Notes under the pieces: generated by a model | Told to the model about the DNA's origin: nothing | What the model saw: the letters and a program-made list of their open reading frames with translations, nothing else | Database searches by the model: none | Assembly: GCA_032622095.1 (NCBI GenBank) | Contig: CP136063.1 | Span: 272,979,426 to 273,043,425, forward strand | Direction: 5' to 3' | DNA length: 64,000 nt | From: Siphonodentalium dalli | Taxonomy: Eukaryota; Mollusca; Scaphopoda; Gadilida; Siphonodentaliidae | Made by a program: the position numbers and the translations under genes | Shown here: positions 37,328-45,001 of the stretch, in pieces | How the letters are laid out: each line of letters starts with the position of its first letter | How positions within the stretch are numbered: the stretch's first letter is position 1

Positions 37328-37469
37328 TATGCAGCAAGCCCCAATGAACCTAAGAGAAATTAGTATAAAGATTGTGGCAATGGTCAACTTTAATTTCCCA
37401 CAATAATAAAAATAAACAACAAATGATATATATACATAAAAACATGATAAGGGTGTTGGCACAACTACG
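37328..37469 (-). repeat. Direct repeat of the DIRS/Ngaro-type element, inner copy
   Basis: Second copy of 36848-36999 (about 480 bp away). Between the copies lie a poly-G-rich stretch (37146-37168) and an A-run, with no gene. Confidence 0.85.
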
Positions 37470-37568
37470 CCACCAAAATCACGCCCACAACACTAACTGC
37501 GAATCGTAGGGAGAGCAAAAACAAAAATGAGGGGAGGCGGAAGCTCTACCCAAAAAGCCGCCAAAAAA

Positions 37569-37601
37569 GGGGATCTAGACAGTACCTACAGTCTAGACCC
37601 C
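37569..37601. repeat. Hairpin downstream of the recombinase gene
   Basis: GGGATCTAGAC and GTCTAGACCCC form arms of 11-12 bases with one unpaired A, around the loop AGTACCTACA. It lies about 30 bp past the recombinase stop on the minus strand. It could be a transcript-end hairpin or part of the recombination site, but no function is shown. Confidence 0.6.
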
Positions 37602-37628
37602 ACCAGTCAGCCCCTGCTGTCTGGAAAA

Positions 37629-38545
37629 TTAGAAGGGTAAAACCCCCGCCGACCCTAAAGACAATGCAGGACTCCTTATATAAGCCTTAAAGGTGTCAGA
37701 CTTCCAGCGCCCCATTGACCGAATCTGAGCATCGGAAATTCCTTGATCTGCAGCCCACGTACACCCACCAATCCGAAAAGAATGGGCCTTAAATCGGGCT
37801 GAGTTCAGACCCAAAGCTGTTAAGCATTGTTGTAATTTAGTGTTAGAAGTTGCCCTAGCCACTGGCAATGCCGCCTGTGTCAGGACTAGTGGACCTGGTG
37901 ATCGATCCCGTAATTGAAGGTAAGCGCTTAAAAGTCGCACTGGGCAAAACTGTATCGGATTTGTAACAGGAAGAGTTATAAAATGGGGACCATCACCAGC
38001 ATTATGCTTGAAAGACCGGAAAGTAATCGTGACATTACCAATGCATGTTGGGATGGAAACATCCGATAGTTGAATGACCCGATTAAGTTCAGCACTATTC
38101 CTTGGACACAATTCCCCAATCCTGGCCAACGCGTAAAACGCAACTGAAAACATGGCCCGAAAAAGTTAAATTTCATAGACTGAATCACAACAATGAGGTA
38201 AATTTCGTATCAAGTTCTGCAAAATCTAAAGGCTGATGGGTAACCGGATGTCTACACTAGACTGGACTCGACGAACTGCACACAAGATTTTCTTCCAGAG
38301 AAATGATGTTGTCGGATCAAGTAAGTTATTTATCTTGTGAACATATGCTATTGCAGACAAAGTAGATGGAATTGTCTTATAAGAATTGATTGGTTAAACA
38401 AAAACGCGACAAACCAAGCTAAGACATCAGGGGCGATGAGTAGTGAAGTTGGCATATGATATTGCTGCACAAAAGCTGTAAGTTTTGCAACTGCAGCTTC
38501 ATAAGTAGTGCGACTACTGCCTGCTAATGCATGTTCAAGCAAATA
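37629..38545 (-). pseudogene. Tyrosine recombinase of the YR retrotransposon
   Basis: The catalytic part (38153-37629, 174 codons) shows the full tyrosine-recombinase set: Arg11 (ALARIGEL), a candidate Lys49, His124 and Arg127 (HSFRIGG), Trp150 (MGRW) and the nucleophile Tyr158 (AYIR). The N-terminal SAM-like DNA-binding part is the minus-strand frame ending at 38348 (SSRTTYEAAVAKLTAFVQQY). It begins upstream in a different frame from the RNase H end, so the two genes overlap, as is common in these elements. A frameshift near 38385 and later stops separate the two domains, so the gene is broken although its active site is intact. Confidence 0.88.
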
Positions 38546-38547
38546 GT

Positions 38548-40190
38548 TTAATGTTCGAGTAATCTGTGGAGATGGAGGTTCGGTGGTACCGTGACGGGGG
38601 TTGGATTACTGTGAGGCGCCTGTTTCCTGAACTTGTCGACCTGCAAACGAGAAAGACTATCTGCTAAACCATTCTGAACCCCAGGCACATGACGTGCCTT
38701 GAAATGAATATTATGGCCTAAACATAGAAGCACAAGTTTGCGTAAAAGTTGCAGCAATTGGACATCCCTGGTTGTTTGCGAGTTAATAACAGAGACAACA
38801 GCCTCATTGTCACCAAAACAAATGATTTGCTTATTACGTAAAGAATAATCCCAAGCGGATAATGCCACCACAATGGGATATAACTCTAATATTGCAATAT
38901 TAAAAATAGTATCATCGAACTCCCAAGGAATGACAAACCAAAGTTCCTTGAAAATGTCAGCACACACCGTGGAGGCTGCAGCATCAGTAAAAAGCTCTAG
39001 CTTAGGATTACTTTGCCACTGTTGCTCCAAGAACATTGATTTCCCATTGAAGTGATCCAAAAAGGAAAGCCATATCTGAATATCAGATTTAGCTTCCTTC
39101 GTGAGACAGATATGGTGATGCGGTCGAGTTAAATGCATAGAAAGGTTAATTAACCTCCGAAGAAAAACACGACCTGGTTTAATAACTGAGCAGGCAAACT
39201 TCAGTAGGCCAACGAGTGGTTGCAACTGCTTAAGAGTAACTCGTTTGCATACTAAAAATTCCCTAATCAAGTCCCTACACTTAACAAGTTTGTCCTCCGG
39301 CAGACGAGCCGACATAGCACAAGAATCTAACTCAATGCCCAAAAATGTCATACATGTACTGGGAGGAAAATTCTTGTCATATGCAATTGGAACGCCCAAA
39401 TGTTCACACAACTTAATATATTTCTGTAACCGCCTATTACACTCAACCTTTGACGAGTGCAAATTCAAAAAATCATCGACCACATGCACGACTTCTGTTA
39501 TGCCACATTTGTTAACCGCTGCCCAATGCAGAGCAGTGCTGAAAGATTAAAATATTTTACATGACGATGAACAGCCCATTGGTAGGCACCGATCAATATA
39601 ATAATCACCTCTTCACTTGAACCCTAAGAGGTGTTGATCTTCTACATGTATTGGAGTAACCCTGTAAGCTTGAGCTATATCAGACTGTGCCATAAACACC
39701 GGCTTCGGCAAACGGCAAATAATGACAATGGCATCATCAATGGTTTGATAATAAACCGCTGAATTTTCCGGCGGAATTGAATCGTTAACAGAGAATCCAT
39801 CTGGGTAGGATAAGTGATGAATCATCCGAAATTGCCCATTAACTTATTTGGGAACTACACCAATAGGCGAAATACAAACTTGTGCAAAAGGCATAGTTTC
39901 TAAACTAAAATGCCCCAAAAAAACGCCCATCATCACACTCTTTGCGGATTTTAGAATCGACTACCTCTGGGATTTCTGACGCAGATTTTAAATTATTTGG
40001 CTCTGATGTGGAGGGTGTGTGAACTGAACCAATATGAAAACCAAAAGTGAAGCCATTAACCAAATACTGATGAAGCTCTGTGTCATAGCCTTGTAACACT
40101 TCACTTAGCCTTAGGGGCTGAATTGGTGTTTTGATTCCCTTGTCGGCTATTACTGGCGCGGGGTGTCTGGCCCCGGTTTGATGGTGGCCC
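38548..40190 (-). pseudogene. Reverse transcriptase and RNase H of the YR retrotransposon
   Basis: Motifs on the minus strand: LRLSEVLQGYD and NNLKSASEIPEVV (40120-39950), IHHLSYPDGFSVNDSIP (39822-39772), KPVFMAQSDIAQAYR, and VVDDF (39480-39470, the DD catalytic pair). RNase H follows with Asp169 (LFTDAAAS), Glu202 (ELYP), Asp227 (GDNEA) and Asp277 (NGLADSLSR) in the 313-codon end piece. One frame runs from about 39920 to 38548 but contains stops at 39844-39846, 39613-39615 and 39547-39549. A T-run near 39920 carries a frameshift. Confidence 0.9.
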
Positions 40191-41226
40191 CCCAGTTGTC
40201 GACCACTCCATGGTGACTGTATCGGGGGAAGATTGTGCCTGCTGAATATTCTGAGGTAATAGGGATGCCAAATCAATATACTCCCGGGCCCATATCTTAT
40301 TTTTGATTCTCACCTGAACTTATGCATCTAAAGGTGTGGCCAATGACGTAAAATCCATAGATGGTGTATTGATTATACCTAGCAAACCCAATGAATCTGA
40401 CTGACTAACGCCAGACACATCACCACCTGATGTCGTAAGTACGGACGGACGGACACTATTGCCATGACCATCAAACATTTGAGAATGTCCCACAGCGACC
40501 TGCGGAGATACTGAAGCAGGCTGCACTGAGACCGGATGAGGCTGCGTTGCGGCACTGTTGCGGCACTGGATCCATCAACACATGACGCATAGTCATATCT
40601 GGTTGCGACACTGGAGTCATCAACACATGAGGCATAGATTGTCCTGGTTGTTGAAAAGTTGTTGATTGGGTAAGACCACAGACGAACCAAGCAAATTTGG
40701 CGAAGTCATAGATTGTCCTGGTTGTTGAAAAAGTTGTGGATTGGGTAATAGCACAGACTGACCCAGAAACTTTGGCTGCTGATTGGAAAAAGTTTGTCCC
40801 TGGGGACTGTCCAACTCCGTGAACAGTTGAATAACTCACAGATGGAGTAGCCGACAAAGTAGTGGGTAAGATGGTGCCAAAACAGTGACTGGCACAAGTG
40901 GTGATTGGCATTGGTGACTGGAATCCTGTGTACGGAGCTGATTGCGATAACACGAAACAGTTCCCGAAGTAAGACGGCGAAGAGACTGGTGTTGGTACAG
41001 CGCGAGCAACCACTGATGACACTATTGGAGCGGACGTCCCGACGATCTGAATGTCCGCCACCGAAATTTGTGTAGAATTACTCCGAGTGCGCCTAACCTG
41101 TGTTGAGTGACTGCGAGTGCATCGTTGACCGGTACTAACTGGTGATGCCCTGGACCGTGACCGATGTCTGTCTGCCGAAGCACAACTCGAGGGGGTTGCC
41201 CGTTTGCGAGGCCGTCCACGTGGCAT
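40101..41226 (-). pseudogene. Gag-like ORF of the YR retrotransposon with AT-hook
   Basis: The likely start is the ATG at 41226-41224, giving MPRGRPRKRATPSS. RGRPRKR is an AT-hook DNA-minor-groove motif followed by Ser/Arg-rich sequence. Just upstream on the minus strand, CATTTTTATTTGCAG ends one base before the ATG and looks like a splice acceptor. The middle contains two internal duplications: a ~75-bp unit at about 40633 and 40707, and a ~45-bp unit near 40560-40620. After a frame change near 40471-40526 it ends with KIWAREYIDLASLLP (about 40300-40250), the conserved gag-like signature. The usual gag C-terminal part after this signature seems to be missing, with RT sequence following too soon. 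Confidence 0.7.
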
Positions 41227-41240
41227 GCTGCAAATAAAAA

Positions 41241-41904
41241 TGAAAACAGAGGACAAAAATATGTACACCACGTAAAAAATGCTGTTCGCATCTGAGGTGA
41301 GCTTAAAAAACAAGAATTAGAATTATACAAGTGTACAAGATGACTAGTACCTGAAAACAATGGAACCTAAATCCCGCTGCAGATACCTGTTACCACAACC
41401 AAAACATCTCAGAAAAATAAGCAAGTGAGCAACAGAGCAACAACATAATCAAATAAAGTAGTCCCAGTGAAAGCCATCAACAAGTGTAAACAAATTATGA
41501 GTCAGCCAAACACACCACTGAACAAACACTCGGAGCTGAAAACAATGTTATAATTGGGTAAAAACAAAAAGGAAAGCTGTCTAGGGATCAAGCATAAACA
41601 TGACCCCAGTGACCTGAAATTAAAGTTATAGTAATCAGCCATACCAAAAATTATAACAACTAGGACACAAAATGTGACCTAGACCCGAAAGTCCAGGAAT
41701 TGTTTTTATCCTGGAACCCTCCAAAAACCAGTAAGCCAAGGGTACATGTAATGATTTACTGGACATGCACCAAAATAACCTGTAAAGCCCCGAAGGGTTA
41801 ATTAATCATTTACTGAAATGCCCAAAATTAAATTGTAATACCCCAAATGGCAAACCAGCACAAGGAGGGTTAACTTCACAAGTAAGGGTAATAATCCCAA
41901 ACTC
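41241..41904. other. Probable 5' leader of the YR retrotransposon
   Basis: AT-rich sequence upstream (minus strand) of the gag start, ending at the inverted-repeat arm at 41905. No open frame or repeat links it to 36.8-37.5 kb, so the 5' terminal repeat is not visible. Confidence 0.4.
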
Positions 41905-42067
41905 AAACTAGAGGTCAGATTCCATGGAATCAGATATACTTCCATGGTATCACATCCCATCCGATGTGAGTGTTATGCGTATATGTGTGTTCCTCTTCAT
42001 GCGAATGCATAGTGGTGCCTTATGATCCGATGGCGCACTTGCATTGACATTTCTAAATTCAATATAT
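41905..42067 (-). repeat. Inverted-repeat arm, inner right
   Basis: Reverse complement of 33321-33484. On its outer side (about 42078-42110) a GTCTGTCTGTTTGTTTGTCTG run leads into the 130-bp tandem repeat. Confidence 0.9.
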
Positions 42068-42109
42068 ATTTTGGGACTTCTGTCTGTCTGTTTGTTTGTC
42101 TGTTAGCTA

Positions 42110-42465
42110 TGACCGGGATAACTGCTGGACGGATTTTGACAAAATTTGATATTTATGGTTACTTTTGTCCAGGGAGTGTTTTGGACGTGTCAAATCCTGA
42201 CCCCGACCTGATCTTGACCTTCAAAAAGGCGAATCCTATGTAAAATCGGGTAAAACAGACCGATTTCAACGAAATTTGACACCTAGGGCTACTTTTGTCA
42301 AGGGAGTCTTTTGGGTGGGTCAAATCGTGACCTCGACCTGACATTAACCTTTAAAATGGTTAGTTCAATGTCAAATCGGGTAAAACGAACGCATTTCCAC
42401 GAAATTTGATACCTAGGGAAACTTTTGTCCGGGGAGTGTTTTGGACAGGTCAAATCGTGACAATA
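42110..42465 (+). repeat. 130-bp tandem repeat, about 2.7 copies
   Basis: ACTTTTGTC recurs at 42161, 42291 and 42421, exactly 130 bp apart. Units contain AAATTTGAT, GGGAGTGTTTTGGAC and CCCGACCTGA-like words. The similarity is high enough to align by eye. Confidence 0.9.
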
Positions 42466-42863
42466 TGTTACTTTTATAGTACAGCGGACATACCTAGATA
42501 GTATATCGGTAAGCATGTTAATGCATTTGCCTTGCTTCTTGACAAGTCCGTTTGAATTTTCGTCATGAAGAGAGGGTTTGAATTTGAATAATATATATCA
42601 CCCGTTACAACATTATACGCTACCAGGGTTAAACCGTCCAATCTAAATCTTCAAAAAGCGTACTAATCTTGCGTTTAGATACTACTTATCACATCCACTC
42701 GTCGAAAAGTTTTTATCTCAATATCCGATTTTCGGAGTAATTTTCCCCGTGTGATCTTCGGTGGAATTTGCCAAATCTGAACCCACCCGACACAAACACT
42801 CCCTTGAGCAGGTTGCGTTTATATTAGAGCAGTCAAATTTTGTAGGCATACCTACAGTATACC
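42464..42863 (-). repeat. Inverted-repeat arm, outer right (part 1)
   Basis: Reverse complement of about 32290-32676 (units 2 and 3 of the ~350-bp repeat). Shared words include GGGTGATATATATTA, AACCCTGGTAGCGT, AACTTTTCGACGAGTG and GGCAAATTCCACCGAA. It is interrupted at 42863 by the hAT-type element. Confidence 0.9.
42856..42863 (+). repeat. 8-bp target-site duplication, left
   Basis: AGTATACC is repeated exactly at 44044-44051. The uninterrupted relative at about 32280-32300 (reverse complement) contains a single AGTATACC at the same spot. Confidence 0.95.
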
Positions 42864-43225
42864 CAGGGATGTGGCTAGATGGTCTCCGCTGGGGGGGGGT
42901 GTCCACCTTGGGAATTTCCAACTGCACCCCCCCCCCTTGAGTCGGAATCACGCCAACACAACTTTTTGCATAATTCCATTTGCACCCCCCCCCCTCCCCC
43001 TTGAGTCGGAATCACACCGACACAACTTTTTGCATATTTCCATTTACACCCCCCCCCCCTTGTACCTCATGCTCAGGCCTAATTTCCTATATATTCATAA
43101 GCCATGCTTCTATTTTCCCAGTATGAGAACATTAAGATATTTTAACCTGAAAATTGCCCCCAAAAAAAAACAATAGTGATCTAATTCCAGACAAATGCAC
43201 ACAGCTACCGACAACAGACCAGGAA

Positions 43226-43259
43226 ACACCGGGCCGACCATGGTTGTTCGGCCCGGTGT
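43226..43259. repeat. GC-rich hairpin 1 inside the hAT-type element
   Basis: ACACCGGGCCGA (43226-43237) and its exact reverse complement TCGGCCCGGTGT (43248-43259) flank a 10-base loop. The arms are identical to those of the second hairpin at 43488-43518. Confidence 0.9.
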
Positions 43260-43487
43260 GAGAAAATTTTGAAAACTATACAAGAAAATCGCAAATCCTA
43301 GCATCAAGACTGGCCTCAACTGAAGCTTTCCTAGTGTTGGAAATTTCAAACCTCATACTCCCCCTCAGGTTGGAAAATTCTTCAACTGATGACCATTTTT
43401 GTCTACAAGTTTGACCAAATGTAGTAAAATATTGTTTCGCTAAACTAATTAGCAGATTTGTATTGGCCATGTGAATGGTGCAATGAC

Positions 43488-43518
43488 ACACCGGGCCGAC
43501 CATGGTTCGGCCCGGTGT
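43488..43518. repeat. GC-rich hairpin 2 inside the hAT-type element
   Basis: Same 12-bp arms as hairpin 1, with a 7-base loop CCATGGT. It lies about 260 bp from the first, within the second copy of the internal repeat unit. Confidence 0.9.
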
Positions 43519-44043
43519 GCGAAAATTTTGAAATCTCAACAAGAAAATCGCAAAATCCTAACATCTAGACTAGCCTCAAGCCTTCCTACTGTTCGAAATT
43601 TCAAACCCTACACCCCCACTTAGGTTGGAAATTTTCCAACTGATGACAATTCCAATGACAATGTTGACCAATTGTATGACAATATTGTTTTCTTAAATTA
43701 ACTAGAAGTTTTTGACTGGCCACGGGGGAGAGACCAGGACACAAGCTTTCCAAGTGTTGGAAATTTCCAACCTGTCACCCCCCTAAGGTTGGAAAATTTC
43801 CAACTGATGACCATTTCTGTCAAAAAATTTGACCAAAAATAGGAACATATGCAAATATTGGTCGAAAAACAATAAATTCCCCCAATAAATTGTTTTATAA
43901 TCAAACTACAAGAACATTTTCAACCTATTGTTGGTGTGAAATTTCGTTGTGGCAGGTATGAAATTTCCAACTATTGAAAATATAGCTCTCTGCTGGGGGT
44001 TGAGACACCCCCCCCACACCCCCCCCCTCTAGCCACATCCCTG

Positions 44044-44114
44044 AGTATACCGGCTTACATGCTCCAGCGTGAAACTCGCTCCTACATTAGCCCGTTTGGA
44101 TTTGGGGCTAAAAA
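44044..44114 (-). repeat. 8-bp target duplication (44044-44051) and outer right arm, part 2
   Basis: After the second AGTATACC the inverted copy resumes: the reverse complement reads CCAAATCCAAACGGGCTAAT, as in 32229-32248. The homology ends about where GGGGCTAAAAA stops (44114), matching TTTTTAGCCCC at 32221. Confidence 0.9.
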
Positions 44115-44355
44115 TCGGCTCATGTGAGATCCTCTATTTAGTTTTATAATTGTCTTAAAATGTTATATATGGATCAGCCACATGAAAACATAGGTCAAAT
44201 TCAAATTTGGATTCTGTCTGTCATTTTTTCCAGAGTTAACTTATGGTCCTTGTCAACTTAAAATTTGATGATTATATTGGTTTCCAGGTGATAGCTTTAG
44301 TTATAGTTATCTCATGTTATCTGTTTATATTTAAATTTGGTATGATATTACTAGT

Positions 44356-44497
44356 TAAGAAATGGATGTTGATTTTGTTGCGTTCCATATAGTATGGATG
44401 CAAGTTGGTCTTCCATTTTGTGTGGAACACATGAAAATGTCAGACCAACTTGCATCCATACTTTTTGGAACACAACAAAATCAACATCCATTACTTA
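44356..44497. repeat. 142-bp near-perfect palindrome next to the satellite
   Basis: The 56-bp arms 44356-44411 and 44442-44497 are reverse complements with about five mismatches (for example around TATGGATGCAAGTTGGTCT). The 30-base centre is itself partly self-complementary. It ends about 57 bp before the first satellite monomer. It may be a small foldback element or the outer edge of the unit that carried the satellite. Confidence 0.9.
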
Positions 44498-44554
44498 TAT
44501 TTACACTCAACCAAGTCAACTGTCAGATTAAAAGAGTTTTAAGCATCCATTTCC

Positions 44555-45000
44555 AACAACGCTCATTGTTAGTATATTCCTGGTATGTTACAAATAAAGA
44601 GCGTTCATTGTTAGTCTATTCCTGGTATGTAACCAACAAAGAACGTCCATTGTTAGTCTTATTCATGGTATGTTACAAATAAAGAGCGTTCACTGTTAGT
44701 CACCTCCTGGTAAATAACCAATAATGAGCGTTCATTGTTAGTCTATTCCTGGTATGTTACCAATACAGATCATTCATTGTTATTCGTATTCCTGGTATGT
44801 TACAAATAAAGAGCGTTTATTGTTAGTCTATTCCTGGTATCTAACCAACAAAGAACGTCCATTGTTAGTCTTATTCCTGGTATGTTACACATTAAGAGCG
44901 TTCATTGTTAGTCTAGTAATTGTTTGTTACCAATAAAGACCGTTCATTGTTAGTCTTAGTCATGGTATGTTTCAAATAAAGAGCGTTCCTTGTTAGTATA
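44555..45000 (-). repeat. Satellite array, inverted left arm (about 10.5 monomers)
   Basis: The same 42/43-bp satellite as to the right, in opposite orientation. Read on the minus strand from 45000, its monomers follow the order found at about 46025-46440 of the main array. The sequence includes the AACAAGGAACGC, GAACGGTC, AACAATAAACGC, GAATGATC and ACCAGGAGGTGACTAACAG variants, with one monomer missing. It is therefore a flipped piece of the higher-order unit, somewhat more diverged than the main array. Confidence 0.92.
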
Positions 45001-45001
45001 A

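Larger units (their letters stand above)
36848..41240 (-). mobile_element. DIRS/Ngaro-type tyrosine-recombinase retrotransposon, degraded
   Basis: Minus-strand order: a gag-like frame with an AT-hook (41226-40101), RT (40190-39470), RNase H (within 39489-38548), tyrosine recombinase (38545-37629), then direct repeats (37469-37328 and 36999-36848). This set of genes defines YR retrotransposons, which integrate through a circular intermediate with a recombinase rather than an integrase. I could not find a 5' repeat partner, so its subgroup and 5' border are open. The frame breaks and an apparently shortened gag/RT junction make it inactive. Confidence 0.88.
42864..44043. mobile_element. Non-autonomous hAT-type DNA transposon, 1180 bp
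   Basis: The ends CAGGGATGTGGCTAGA (42864-42879) and TCTAGCCACATCCCTG (44028-44043) are perfect 16-bp inverted repeats. An 8-bp target duplication flanks them. Both the 8-bp duplication and the CAGGG start are typical of the hAT superfamily. There is no transposase frame. The interior is repetitive. About 2.5 copies of a ~60-bp unit with CTTGAGTCGGAATCAC and C-runs occupy 42920-43065. About three copies of a ~220-250-bp unit with GGAAATTTC and CAACTGATGACCATTT words occupy 43320-43830. Two GC-rich hairpins are also present. Confidence 0.93.

Noticed and set aside
37220-37462. Minus-strand 80-codon hydrophobic frame (and its 36834-37022 partner) as a membrane peptide
   Set aside because: The two frames are the same direct repeat of the retrotransposon read through AT-rich sequence, with no independent support.
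33321-42067. The inverted repeats at 33.3 and 42.0 kb as the terminal inverted repeats of the YR element
   Set aside because: They lie more than 3 kb beyond the element's 3' direct repeats. The homology also continues outward into the separate ~350-bp repeat family, so they belong to flanking repeats.
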